A stretch of DNA of 64,000 bases from Symsagittifera roscoffensis (GCF_963678635.1 NC_087071.1:42484153-42548152); one strand, 5' to 3'. Counted from the stretch's first letter, positions 20,489 through 30,140 are shown. The notes: a model not told the origin generated them from the sequence alone. Translations and numbers: made by a program.

Positions 20489-22791
20489 TCCTCCGCCCCT
20501 AAAGACGGAAGAACAGGTGCGAGTTTTACGGTCGGTCGTATCAGCTCGCTCGTAACAGTTTTGATATAGGCGGATCGGGCGCATCCGTCTTTGCCGTAGT
20601 GTAGTTTAGCAATACGGGCGAGTGGGTAATGCCCACGTGGGCTGTCGGGTTCGACTACCCAAACCAAGTCGCCGGTTTTCAGTGTGACATCCGATTCATT
20701 ATGCCACTTTGCTCTCTTGTTGAGAGATGGTACATATTCACGCAGCCAGCGTGACCAAACTGCGTTAGCGTACGATTGTGCTCTGGCGTAACGCTTCTTA
20801 TAATCAAAGTTATCTTCGAAACTTAAGGACGGGAAGCTAGCTGCGCTGTGACCGAGAATGAAGTGATTCGGGGTGAGTGCCTCTAGGTCGTGCGGATCGG
20901 AACTGACCGGAGTGATCGGTCTTGCGTTAAGTAATTGTTCAACTAGGCAGAGCGTTGTTCCTAGAACTTCCTCAGTTAATCTCCTGTTGCCTAATATGTC
21001 GTACAACACTCGCTTAACACTTCTCACTAGCCGCTCCCAGGCGCCACCGTGATGAGGGGCACTGGGCGGGTTAAACTTCCACTTAATGCCTTCGTGGACG
21101 AAAACGGCCGGGGCGACTTTGTTCCAATTTTGGACACAGGATAGGAGCTCCTTTTGAGCACCAACAAAATTCGTGCCATTGTCAGAAAGAATGGTTTTGG
21201 GGGTACCTCGCCTTGCAATAAATCGCTCTACGCCCATGACGCAGGAACTAGTATCGAGAGATGGAACCAACTCGATGTGAACTGCTCGAGTCGTGAGGCA
21301 GGTAAATAGGAAACCCCATCTCTTTTCGGTACTTCGGCGTATTGGCACTTGAAACGGGCCAAAGTAATCAACACCAGTGTTGGAGAAGGGAGGCTGCTTG
21401 TAACCCAGTCTTTCAATCGGTAGGTCAGACATAATGGGCACAACTGTTTTTGCTTTGCGCTTACGGCATGTTATGCAAGTATTTTCGATGTTCCCAAGTA
21501 ACCAGCGCAACTTCAGAACAATGTATTTCAACTGAACTACATCACGCATGTAATCCAACCCCTGATGTGCATGTTGAAAGTGCATATGCCTAATCAACAT
21601 ATGAGCAACTCGGTGTCGACCATCCAGTATTATTGGATGTTTGCTATCAAAGTCGGTATCAACAAGACGGCTGATACGTCCAGTTGAACGCAGGATGCCA
21701 GCTGGGCCGATGAACGGAGAATATTTAGCAATCCGACTTTTCTTTGTTATCAGTTTATCGGACTGAAGTATTTTCACTTCGGCAGGAAATGATTCGGACT
21801 GAGCGAGATAAATGAGCTTCTGCTCGGCAATATCTAACTCGGACGGGTCGGTTATTTCAAGCGTTTTTGTACGGAAGTGTTTATGCGATGGTAGCACACG
21901 AAGCATAAACGCTAAAACACGTTTGTACTTTACAATTGAGCTGAATTTATCCCAATTTTTAAATAGACGGATCGACGGCGCTTTCTCAGATGAAGCATCA
22001 ACAACAAACGTAGATGCAGTCTCAAGGCATGTATCAATGTCACAGAGTGGGCCTTTTAATTGGATCTTTTTGATGACATCAGTGTTCGGCTTGAATGGCC
22101 AATCACATGTCCTCAATATACTAGGGCCTCTAACCCAGCTGCTATCCTTGAGGGCTTCCGAAGAAATCCCTCGTGTGCCGGTATCAGCTGGGTTATCACC
22201 ACTGAGTACATGATTCCATTGATCAATGGTGGTGGACTCCAAGATTTCACCAGTGCGGTTTCCAACAAACAAAGGAAGTTTGTTGCACGAGTTAAGCCAC
22301 TGGAGAACGGTGGTAGAATCAGTCCACATGAATACATTGCTTACTTTGAAATTAAGCGCTTTCAAAATCTCTTCTTTGAGTCGAGTCGCAAGCAGAGCAG
22401 CCTGAAGCTCTAACTTGGGAATGGAGAGCATCTTCATAGGCGCTACACGGGCTTTCCCAAATACAAAAGCTAACTCGGTCTTTTGCGATTTAGCAAGTCG
22501 GGCTCGGAGAAACGATACGGCGCAAAAAACGTCCTGCGAACTATCACCGAACGTGTGAAGTTCACAGCGGTCGAACGGTTCGGTAAAGTAGCTACGAGGT
22601 ATCGTCAGAGTACCTAATAGTGGAAGTCCTGAGTGCCAATCTAGAAATTGTTGTTTAATTTCCTCTGGGAGATCATCATCCCACTTTTGACCACTGATTC
22701 TCCATATGTCTTTTAGTAAAAGGCGCGCTTTCACAGTATATGGAGCTACCAGTCCTATTGGATCAAAAACTGAGGAAACAAAACTCAACAC
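20470..22791 (-). CDS. BEL pol: RNase H, integrase and C-terminal domain
   Basis: This frame has 773 codons. It opens with the FDPIGLVAPYTVKARLLL block that follows the Pao RT. RNase H-like residues follow: GDSSQ (about 80), KLELQAALLA (about 125) and MWTDSTTVLQWL (about 154). The integrase zinc-binding CITCRKRK is near 438. The catalytic triad is D in VDYFGPF (about 474), D in LSDNGTNF (about 536) and E in HHGGAWERL (about 584). The last about 110 residues are the DUF5641 domain typical of BEL elements (WSRWLREY, TGDLVWV, RGHYPLARI). The frame is intact from RNase H to the stop, which lies inside the 3' LTR. It is separated from the RT frame by one shift near 22935. Confidence 0.93.
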   Translation of the reverse strand: MLSFVSSVFDPIGLVAPYTVKARLLLKDIWRISGQKWDDDLPEEIKQQFLDWHSGLPLLGTLTIPRSYFTEPFDRCELHTFGDSSQDVFCAVSFLRARLAKSQKTELAFVFGKARVAPMKMLSIPKLELQAALLATRLKEEILKALNFKVSNVFMWTDSTTVLQWLNSCNKLPLFVGNRTGEILESTTIDQWNHVLSGDNPADTGTRGISSEALKDSSWVRGPSILRTCDWPFKPNTDVIKKIQLKGPLCDIDTCLETASTFVVDASSEKAPSIRLFKNWDKFSSIVKYKRVLAFMLRVLPSHKHFRTKTLEITDPSELDIAEQKLIYLAQSESFPAEVKILQSDKLITKKSRIAKYSPFIGPAGILRSTGRISRLVDTDFDSKHPIILDGRHRVAHMLIRHMHFQHAHQGLDYMRDVVQLKYIVLKLRWLLGNIENTCITCRKRKAKTVVPIMSDLPIERLGYKQPPFSNTGVDYFGPFQVPIRRSTEKRWGFLFTCLTTRAVHIELVPSLDTSSCVMGVERFIARRGTPKTILSDNGTNFVGAQKELLSCVQNWNKVAPAVFVHEGIKWKFNPPSAPHHGGAWERLVRSVKRVLYDILGNRRLTEEVLGTTLCLVEQLLNARPITPVSSDPHDLEALTPNHFILGHSAASFPSLSFEDNFDYKKRYARAQSYANAVWSRWLREYVPSLNKRAKWHNESDVTLKTGDLVWVVEPDSPRGHYPLARIAKLHYGKDGCARSAYIKTVTSELIRPTVKLAPVLPSLGAEDVAAQM

Positions 22792-22856
22792 GGTGCGTTG
22801 AGTAATTGCTTTATCTAGTGGTCGATCAACACCTCTACTTACTACTAGGGTATCTT

Positions 22857-23738
22857 TTACATGATCCCACCTGAGACCAAGAACATGCGACGATTGGTCT
22901 GGACTCTTACAAATATCCTTAACTGACGGGTTGGACTCACGGTTGTCCGGCGTACATTGCTAACAAACTTTGTCAGGTTAAACCCACCTAATTTGAGCAT
23001 TGCGACTAAGTCTTTACTTAGGCTAAGAGCATCAGCGGTATTTCCGAACGAGTCAAGATAGTCGTCCATGTAAAACTTCTGGACAACGGCTGAAGCGACT
23101 TCGGGGTATTCAGCTTGATTATCAGAAGCAGTTTTTTGTAGCGCGAAATTCGCACAAGATGGCGAATCACGAGCGCCAAAAATATGACGGGTGTATTGGT
23201 GAACCACCACACTTGAAGTGGGGTCCTCCCGCCACAAAAAACGGAGAGACGGTTGATCTCGCGCAAGTACTCCAACTTGTAAGAACATACCTTCTATGTC
23301 CGCTGAGACGGCGTGCTTGTGTTGACGGGACCTCAACAGTACAAAAATAAGATTTTGAAGGAGATCCGGGCCAACCAAGAGAGATCTGTTTAAGGAAGTG
23401 CCATGAAATTTGGATGCTCCATTGAGCACACGGCGCACCTTGCCGGGTTTGAAGGGGTTCAAAACCGGATGGTGTGGAAGATACCACTCACGTTCGACTC
23501 GTGAGCTGGGATCGTGCGGGTTGACGGTTATGACATATCCTTTACTTATATCTTCTCTGATTGTTTCGGTATACTTCTCGCGAAGTAACGGATCTTTATC
23601 TAATCTTTTATCTAACGACTTTAATTGGGATAATGAAGAATAATAATTGTTAGGCAAGCTAACATCATTATCACTCCACAGCATCGGTACAGTGTAACGC
23701 TCACCATCGTGAACGGTTTCAGTTTTTAGGATCGACAA
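22857..23738 (-). CDS. BEL reverse transcriptase (fragment between breaks)
   Basis: This is the Pao-type RT palm. Visible blocks are NPFKPGKVRRVLNGASKF, ADIEGMFLQV, the fingers-palm segment GARDSPSCANFAL and the catalytic YMDDYLDSF (about residue 222). The same frame is open upstream to 23990, where an in-frame TAG separates it from the protease frame, so the ATG at 23738 is not the real start. The true pol reading changes frame near 22935; the last about 25 residues before the stop are out of frame and should be ignored. Confidence 0.88.
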   Translation of the reverse strand: MSILKTETVHDGERYTVPMLWSDNDVSLPNNYYSSLSQLKSLDKRLDKDPLLREKYTETIREDISKGYVITVNPHDPSSRVEREWYLPHHPVLNPFKPGKVRRVLNGASKFHGTSLNRSLLVGPDLLQNLIFVLLRSRQHKHAVSADIEGMFLQVGVLARDQPSLRFLWREDPTSSVVVHQYTRHIFGARDSPSCANFALQKTASDNQAEYPEVASAVVQKFYMDDYLDSFGNTADALSLSKDLVAMLKLGGFNLTKFVSNVRRTTVSPTRQLRIFVRVQTNRRMFLVSGGIM

Positions 23739-23990
23739 AGCACGCTTGTCTGCGGCGGAACGGGCATCTACTTGCTTGAACGCACCATACGACTCTAACT
23801 CATACCAAGTTTTGATTTGGTCGGTCAGAGAAGTATCGTCCGTAACGCAGTTAAAGGAAGAAGAATTTAAGGACGAACGATCAGGAGACGGACCACTAAT
23901 GACCCAACCTATCGGAAGTCGGACGGCGCACGGTGAAACAAGTTCATCTCCGAAGACATGTTTGAGGGGTCTTATCGCATGATAGAAGTC

Positions 23991-24728
23991 CTATCCTATA
24001 ACTATCTCAATCTCTTTGTAATTATACGCAGTCGTCTTTAACGGGGCTAGTTGCGGGTATTTAACCTGCAATTCGGAAACGTTTATAACATCGGGTCCTA
24101 TATACATGTTGTGCTTAACGAAAGCGACAAACGAAAACGAAAATTCACTTTCATTGGGCTTTGCGGAAACTTTCAAGTGAACTCGTTGAGTTTTAGATAC
24201 CTTAGTTGAGTTAAAACCATCGGTCGTAACCTTTACGGGCGTGCCAACTAATTTCAGACGTTCAACGAGTGCCGCGGAAACCCAAGAATGAGTGGAACCC
24301 GTGTCACAAAGTGCTAGTGCATTCGAATTTTCCGAACCAGAGGACACATCTACCAACGCAACGGGAAGAATACCTTTTGCAGTTCCCTCACAAGGTTTAA
24401 CACAAGCTGCGTTATTTGCAGAAGTAGTGTTTGTAATAGTTTGGGTCGATGGTGATCGGTCGGCCTCTTTGGGCGGGAAAACTTTCTCGGCTCCATGAAG
24501 AAGCACATTGTGAGTGCTCTCACAGTCCTGTTTTGGGCATTTTCTTGCCTTTTGGCACTTTCGGAAGGTATGGTTGCCTTGTAAACAAGAAAAACAGAGC
24601 TTTTGTTCATACATATTTAGCCCTTTGTGTTGCGTTTTTCTCTTTGAACACGGAACAGTTCCAGAGTGCATGCTGCCCTTTGCATAGCGAGCATGGAGGA
24701 AACCTTGACTTTTCTCTACTTTTCTCAT
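23991..24728 (-). CDS. BEL zinc knuckle and aspartic protease
   Basis: This frame has 245 codons. Residues about 45-80 hold Cys/His knuckles (CFSCLQGNHTFRKC and CPKQDCESTHNVLLH). The aspartic protease begins near 125 and carries CDTGSTHSWVS with the catalytic DTG at about 141 (DUF1758 type). It ends in a TAG at 23991-23993, within the conserved IG.DF block at the protease end; the same frame continues beyond the stop into the RT, so this is a nonsense mutation rather than a natural end. The first about 35 codons overlap the end of the gag frame and are probably not translated in this frame: gag and pro are joined by a +1 shift near 24610. Confidence 0.87.
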   Translation of the reverse strand: MRKVEKSQGFLHARYAKGSMHSGTVPCSKRKTQHKGLNMYEQKLCFSCLQGNHTFRKCQKARKCPKQDCESTHNVLLHGAEKVFPPKEADRSPSTQTITNTTSANNAACVKPCEGTAKGILPVALVDVSSGSENSNALALCDTGSTHSWVSAALVERLKLVGTPVKVTTDGFNSTKVSKTQRVHLKVSAKPNESEFSFSFVAFVKHNMYIGPDVINVSELQVKYPQLAPLKTTAYNYKEIEIVIG

Positions 24729-26985
24729 CCTTAGAACTTACCTTAGTGTTACCTGCAAGCACTTTTGTAACTACTTTTTGTTTAACTGGTTCTTCAGACT
24801 TACCCTTAGAATTGATCGTTTTCAGCCTCTCATGACCCTCCGCTTTTTCTTTGAGCCATTCATTGAAATCTAGCAGAGTTGGTCTATGCCATTGGCGTCT
24901 TACGGTTTGCATCGACCATGCCTCCTTAAAGTTCGGGGGAAGCTTACTCACAGCCTGATTCAGTAAGTTAACACTTTTCAGGTCGTCGTTAAAAGACAGA
25001 GACTTGAATACGGCAACAAGTCCAGAAATTGCAGAGGAAAATCCAATTACATTTTCCGAGTTATGCATTTTCAGCGGCGGAAAATTACTCAATTTATCTA
25101 GGTGAGCCCCTACTACAGCATGCGGCTGCCCGAATTTTCTTTGAAGAGTTGCTAATGCGTCTTTATATAGTACTCCGCTATAGCTATACTCAGCGATTGC
25201 GGATTTTGCTTTACCCACTACGAGCGTTTTCAGATAGGTAAGCTTTTCATCGTCACTGAGTATGGCTGAATCGACCGTCGATGTGAATTGCCCAAACCAC
25301 TCATGCCAATTAAGTGGGTTGCCATCGAACTGGGTCAGCTTCCACTCAGGGAGATGATCTTTTCGGCTGTGCATGAGTATATTAACCAACTCTCGTGTCG
25401 AAAGTGGACGCTCGACGTCTGCACCAGGTGAATTACCGGGAGTTGGCTCTGTGTAATTCGAAGAGTTACCGTGACAATCAGGAACGAACGGTTGATTAGC
25501 ATGTGAAAAGTTTTCAGGCTGCGCAAAGAACATAGTCCCTCCACTTGTATAAGGAACAAAATTATTCGTAGGAACAATCGGAGTTACTGCGGAAAAAACA
25601 GTTGTCGAAGGAACGGAGTGCTGTTGAGTTGACATTAAAGGGGTAGCAACAGCTGGTCTCCACAAATTACTATAAGGATTGTAGTGGTCACTTGAAAAGT
25701 TATAACTACTAACGGGAACACCCATATGTTGTTGTGATGGGGCTACAGGTGCTTGGTAGCCAGCTACTACTGATCCTGCAGTGTGATGACTTAAAGAAAC
25801 ATGATTAACTGCTGTTGATGCAGGAACAAACGGTGTTACACCAGAAGGAAGTTCTGCAGATGATGGCGGAGCAAAATAGTTTTCAGAAGTTACCGGGACT
25901 ACTGAACCTGTGTTTGGATTGCCTAGCACCGGATGAGTGGACAAAAAAGTTTGCTGAGGCAAATTATTAGAAACAGGTTGAATGACCTGCTGTAACCCTA
26001 CTGGATTGTTAACGGAAACCTGCGATCGGACCAAATTCGACAAATTATGATGTTGTCCGTGAATGTGGTTAGTGTAATACAATCCCGGATCACTAGAAGC
26101 TGCGTGGCCGTTATTCACGCCTGTAAAACTTGATGAGACCAAGTAATTTGTTGATGCAGGATAAGTTGCCTCAGGAGCTGTTGAACGAACGTGCTGCTCT
26201 TGATTGGGAACTACAACAGCATCAGGCTGATTGTGGTCGACAGATTCGACCCAGTGACGCGTACGATCCTTTTCGTCTATTGATAGTTGTGGAGAGATTC
26301 GAGTTAAACCACTTTCTTCAGCATTCTCACTGATTTCCGACAACTCATCTTCTAACTCAAGCCCTTTCAACTCAATTTCTGCCAGTTTTTTCCTGTGTTC
26401 TTCAGCCAATTCTTCCAACTCTAAGCGGCTTTGTTGTTCTTTCAGTCTTAATGATACCTTTGCCTGCCTCTCAAGTTCCTCTTGTTGTTTCTTTAAAATC
26501 ATTAAATCGCGCTTTTTCTCAGAAAGTGTTTTCGACGGAGCGGCGGTATAACTAGATTTCTGAGAGCCCGATTGCTGATGTCGGCTGCTTCGATGCGACA
26601 ACTTAGAGCGGGTATCTGTTTTATGCGACCGGGGTTTTTCACTTTTTTCAGAATGATGAGAAACTTTTGAGCTGCTATCAATTTTGTCCGGCTCTGTTAC
26701 TGCCTCAAAACTTGTTTTATATGTGATAGCTTCCTGCAAAACTTTATCGTTGCTTTGAGTCAACTTATGAAGCCACATATCCTGTGCCGGTATCAATTCG
26801 TCAGGATTGGCACTTTTTGCAGCCATATCAATCAACTCAGTATTTATCTCGACCGCTTGCTCTATATAATTCCTACATTTTTCAATATAAGTATCAATTT
26901 TTGAGCAACGACTCTGACTCTCTATGTATTCTAAAATTATCTCGGCATTTATAAAGTTCGTTTTCGAGAGTGCTACGTTTCTCAA
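24607..26985 (-). CDS. BEL Gag
   Basis: This frame has 792 codons and opens at a non-ATG codon. The order is an N-terminal helical region (1-90); a Ser/Lys/Arg/His-rich segment; a strong coiled coil (about 150-225, Gln/Glu/Leu-rich); a long Ser/Thr/Pro/Asn/Gln-rich disordered stretch (about 240-530); the DUF1759 capsid-like domain (about 552-700, starting LTQFDGNPLNWHEWF); and a first zinc knuckle CSLCKGQHALWNC near 770. A short frame in another register (27088-26894) with coiled-coil character directly upstream is probably the true N-terminus, separated by a frameshift near 26940. Confidence 0.9.
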   Translation of the reverse strand: MRNVALSKTNFINAEIILEYIESQSRCSKIDTYIEKCRNYIEQAVEINTELIDMAAKSANPDELIPAQDMWLHKLTQSNDKVLQEAITYKTSFEAVTEPDKIDSSSKVSHHSEKSEKPRSHKTDTRSKLSHRSSRHQQSGSQKSSYTAAPSKTLSEKKRDLMILKKQQEELERQAKVSLRLKEQQSRLELEELAEEHRKKLAEIELKGLELEDELSEISENAEESGLTRISPQLSIDEKDRTRHWVESVDHNQPDAVVVPNQEQHVRSTAPEATYPASTNYLVSSSFTGVNNGHAASSDPGLYYTNHIHGQHHNLSNLVRSQVSVNNPVGLQQVIQPVSNNLPQQTFLSTHPVLGNPNTGSVVPVTSENYFAPPSSAELPSGVTPFVPASTAVNHVSLSHHTAGSVVAGYQAPVAPSQQHMGVPVSSYNFSSDHYNPYSNLWRPAVATPLMSTQQHSVPSTTVFSAVTPIVPTNNFVPYTSGGTMFFAQPENFSHANQPFVPDCHGNSSNYTEPTPGNSPGADVERPLSTRELVNILMHSRKDHLPEWKLTQFDGNPLNWHEWFGQFTSTVDSAILSDDEKLTYLKTLVVGKAKSAIAEYSYSGVLYKDALATLQRKFGQPHAVVGAHLDKLSNFPPLKMHNSENVIGFSSAISGLVAVFKSLSFNDDLKSVNLLNQAVSKLPPNFKEAWSMQTVRRQWHRPTLLDFNEWLKEKAEGHERLKTINSKGKSEEPVKQKVVTKVLAGNTKVSSKDEKSREKSRFPPCSLCKGQHALWNCSVFKEKNATQRAKYV

Positions 26986-28274
26986 ACAACTTCTTAATTT
27001 TCTTCTGAAACTTAACTTCCATGCTTAATAATTTCAGAAATAAACGACTCTCAGAACATACTGTATTTTCACTCAAGTAAATCCACAAACTTTTACCTGG
27101 CGTTAAAGTTAAAGCTTAAACTGGGCTTTGTGAAACAAGTCTCTTTCACGCGCTTTTGGCACGGTGCGGATAGTATACGGAGCGCGTGATCCAAGGAACT
27201 AGCTCCTATAATGAATACCACACACTCAAGAGACCTATGCGACGGGTACGTTACGCTAAAGTACCAATGGGGTGGGGAAATTAAGTAGGTCGGTTGAACT
27301 CCAACAACGCACACGGAGTAAACCTGAGGATGAAAGAATTCAACTTAACTCACTTAATATCACCGTACCTGACCACTTAACATTAGTGTCGCGCAACGAA
27401 GTCAACAATCGGACGGGCTGAAACGGCTTAGAATTACTTGAAGCGTACTGGCTTTCAGTTTCACCAATGTGGGTGGGGGATCAGGCAAATTGGTTAAGTT
27501 CCAACAACACACGCGGAAAAAACCTGAGGATGAAAAAACTCAACTTAATTTGCCTGATATTTCGCTACCAGACCACTTACCATAAGGTTGGTGTCAAGTT
27601 ACAGCACAGTTTCGCAGAATTTTGGGGACGTTTTGAGGAATTTTTGGCGATTTTTTTACTTTTTTCCCAAAATTTTTCGGAAAACTTTGGTCAGCAGGTT
27701 CGAGTCGTAAACCAATCCAAAACTAGTCTAGTACCCCTTGTCTATGATCCGATTTTTTTTTGTGGATTTTCAATCCGTTCACAATTACCCAAAAATTTGT
27801 GGTATCGGGAAAAAATTACCACTTGTAGCTTGCTTTGAGTTGGGATACACAATAGAACATCTTATGTAATTTTATCGCACAGAAAGATTTTGAAAAAAAA
27901 CTAGAAGAGTCTTACAGTTTTTGACGATTTTGGAGATTTTCGGCACCGGCAATTTCTCTCTCACGAGTCTGCACAGCTACTTGCACGATATCTTAGTTGA
28001 CAGTCAGGATACCTGTTTTAAGGCCTCCGATCCGCTCCTTTCGTATTGCACTCGGATCCACCAGGACCGGTTTGAACCAATCAGAATTGAGAACAGTGGC
28101 AATTACTGCATACATATCCCTGTCATCTTCCACCCTTTTCGGACAGAGCAGAAAGAGTCAACAAGTACACTTTACTACCTTCTTCAACAACCGAATCGAA
28201 ATCACAACACAGAAAGACTCGAACGATTTGGCGATTTTAATAGTATCTGTATGTCCAAAGAAGCCAAACTCTGT

Positions 28275-28410
28275 GTCCCTTGTGTCGACTTTGTGCTCTT
28301 CGGTCCCTCGTGTTAGAATGCTGAATCGTGTCCCTTGTGTTGGAATGCTGAATCGGGTCCCTTGTGTTGGATTGCTGAATCGGGTCCCTTGTGTTGGAAT
28401 GCTGAATCGG
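28275..28410 (-). repeat. 27-bp tandem array abutting the BEL primer site
   Basis: Units start at plus 28275, 28303, 28330, 28357 and 28384, each opening GTCCCTTGTG or GTCCCTCGTG; the last four end in TGCTGAATCG plus G or T. The next unit start, 28411, is the primer site itself. On the element strand each unit carries ACAAGGGAC, the 3' half of the primer site. Spacing is 27 bp except the oldest unit (28 bp). Confidence 0.9.
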
Positions 28411-28428
28411 GTCCCTTGTGGGGCGCCA
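28411..28428 (-). promoter_or_regulatory. BEL primer binding site
   Basis: On the minus strand TGGCGCCCCACAAGGGAC begins three bases after the LTR. TGGCGCC start and GGGAC end resemble lysine-tRNA-type retroviral primer sites, but the middle differs, so the tRNA is not assigned with confidence. Confidence 0.7.
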
Positions 28429-28431
28429 AAA

Positions 28432-28923
28432 TGTGCGCGTCAATCTCCACGATTATATAAAAAACGGTTTTTTAAACACTTTAATTAAAGAGTATTTTCT
28501 CGGCAAAATAACTCCGGAAATTTGAAAATATTAGGATAATTTATAATGTTTAACAAGCTTTATCATCGGTAACATCGGCCACAATAAACTGCATAACTCA
28601 AAGCAAGCTGCAAAAATGGCCAGTATTTGTCCTTGAGACAAATTGCTCTTTTTAAAGGTCAGTCTTAACCAAGGCTGAACCAAATTAGAGCGAAAAGACG
28701 GTTAAAATGGGTTTTGGGGGGACCGAACCTGGTTACGGAGCATCCCATCAAGTTCGGTGCACTTCGAGTTCTAGAAAGGAAATGACCTAGGCGGGATTCG
28801 AACCGGCGCCGAAACCGCCGGGACGCACCATGTATACGCTCGGCTACTGTCCCTATATGCATTTATATTTTGGTTCAGTTTTATGCATTTATACTTTCGC
28901 ACATTTACATTTGCGCTGCAACA
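28432..28923 (-). repeat. 5' LTR of the BEL element
   Basis: It is the partner of 19995-20488, with a few differences (A-run length, AAAACGG for AAACCGG, TTAGG for TAAGG, loss of two bases near CACATTCG). The flank ATTCG at 28924-28928 completes the target-site duplication. Confidence 0.95.
28785..28853 (-). other. tRNA-like segment in the 5' LTR
   Basis: This is the second copy of the LTR tRNA-like block. The B box GGTTCGAATCC is at plus 28794-28804 and the A-box-like TAGCCGAGCGT at plus 28836-28846, both on the element strand. The block appears identical to the copy in the other LTR. Confidence 0.65.
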
Positions 28924-29003
28924 ATTCGATTCTTCTATGTGGCGGCTTTATCCCTGAATCAGTGACTTTATTTCCTAGCTCTTGCCCGCATTCAAGTTTA
29001 GGC

Positions 29004-29400
29004 GTAAATAATCGATTATAACGGATTATTATGATGATTTTTTGACAATTAGAATCGATTATAATTACCAAAATTAGGTCCTTAAGGGATTTATAATTGA
29101 TTATAATCGTGATATTTTCCAAGAGATTATAATCTCTTATAATCGATTATAATTGATTATAGTTCTAACTAAAAACCCTTAAAATCAATTATAATCGATT
29201 ATAATCGATTATATTATCTTATTTTGCCGGAATTTTCCTATTTTCGAATTGTATCTTATGGGTTATTATTTTTGTGTCAATAAGAAAATCTCTCTGAAAA
29301 AAAAAAGAGATTATAATCGATTATTAATTGATTAAAATCAATTTTTTCTCAATTTTAGTGAGACTGGTACTAAAATCGTTTTATAATCGATTATTAACAC
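29004..29400. repeat. ATAATCGATTAT palindrome cluster
   Basis: There are more than a dozen overlapping occurrences of the self-complementary words ATAATCGATTAT and GATTATAATC and one-base variants, irregularly spaced rather than in a strict tandem period. The cluster lies between the RT and RNase H remnants of the old gypsy, where RT connection sequence would be expected, so it was probably inserted or expanded there. No coding sequence is seen. Confidence 0.8.
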
Positions 29401-30140
29401 TTGAAACTGGATGCGGGTGGTTATCCAATTTCCCAATTTTGCTTTTTAACAAGTTTAATGCCATATTTTCCAGGTGTTGCAATTGATGAGACTTTTCCAC
29501 GGTTGTGATGTGTTTAATTTCTGCACCCTCTGATAGGATTACAATATTGTCAAGGAAAGCGTAGGCATATGGTATTACGTTTAAATTGGAATTCCGCAAA
29601 AATAGTTGTTTGTCCGTAGAAACCAGTTGCAAATCGCGATTTTTCCTACTAGCGAAAAACTGCAGTGAATGCTTGTAACCGTTTTCGAGGGTTGCCATCC
29701 GTAAGGTAAAAGGTAGTGAAGTATATTTATCTGGACTTCTTCTTTCTGCTAACTATTTGTCCAACTTTATTCTAGAACTTTCCAGTGTCCGATGTTTGGT
29801 ACATGTTTTCGTGCACCTGCCTAATAAGTTCCCGGGATTCAACCGCTAACTTCACCGAACCGTGATTTTTACTCGTGATAGCTATGAGTGATACGAATGA
29901 ATCATCCAAGCATTCCTTATGTTTCTCAATGTGCCCTTGTCTCGAGAGCTTATTGATTCCTTTATCCATCTGATCTTATAAGATTATCGGCAAAAAACGT
30001 TTCTTTTGTACAATTTCATCTTGAAGAAATCCGCTCGCACCATATATTTACGAATCCACCCTACCCTGTTAAATACGTTGCTTTTTGAGTGGTTTTGCAA
30101 ATCATCCAGAAGCTTCTGCGTACTACTGGTTTCTAGCTAT
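29381..30140 (-). pseudogene. Old gypsy reverse transcriptase (remnant)
   Basis: The minus-strand frame 29969-29772 contains RQGHIEKHKECLDDSFVSL and SVKLAVESRELIRQ, matching the RT start of the intact gypsy (EGHIEKLDKCTSDCFIAPI and SIKLALDAKPINRQ). The frame 29698-29381 contains AYAFLDNIVILSEG, the catalytic block with FLDN in place of FLDD, and the following helix ending NLLKSKIG. Frames upstream to about 30140 resemble the LFDR.G linker between protease and RT. The gag and protease region is missing or beyond recognition. It belongs with the remnants at 18.5-19.7 kb. Confidence 0.85.

Larger units (their letters stand above)
27090..28431 (-). other. BEL 5' leader with internal duplications
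   Basis: This is 1.3 kb of untranslated leader between the 5' LTR and gag. Plus-strand 27265-27395 and 27468-27590 are diverged direct copies, both containing AACCTGAGGATGAAA and GACCACTTA. Next to the primer site lies a 27-bp tandem array (28275-28410). Open frames in the leader have no domain features and are not called. Confidence 0.75.
19995..28923 (-). mobile_element. BEL/Pao LTR retrotransposon
   Basis: This element is 8929 bp with LTRs of 494 bp (left, 3' LTR) and 492 bp (right, 5' LTR), both TG...CA. It is flanked by the 5-bp duplication ATTCG (19990-19994 and 28924-28928). On the minus strand the order is 5' LTR, primer site, a 1.3-kb repetitive leader, gag, protease, RT/RNase H, integrase, C-terminal domain and 3' LTR. 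This order and the domain types (DUF1759 Gag, DUF1758 protease, Pao RT, DUF5641 tail) are diagnostic of BEL/Pao. At least three breaks interrupt pol, so this copy is probably not autonomous. Confidence 0.96.

Noticed and set aside
20336..20584. 82-codon minus-strand frame at the BEL LTR edge
   Set aside because: It overlaps the true pol frame end and the tRNA-like block in another register.
28275..28428. CRISPR-like array of 27-bp repeats
   Set aside because: Units are contiguous with no unique spacers, and the array abuts a retrotransposon primer site in eukaryotic DNA.
28237..28443. Repetitive protein frame (TRDPIQHSN repeats, minus strand)
   Set aside because: It is only the translation of the 27-bp leader array; a 27-base period keeps any frame open.
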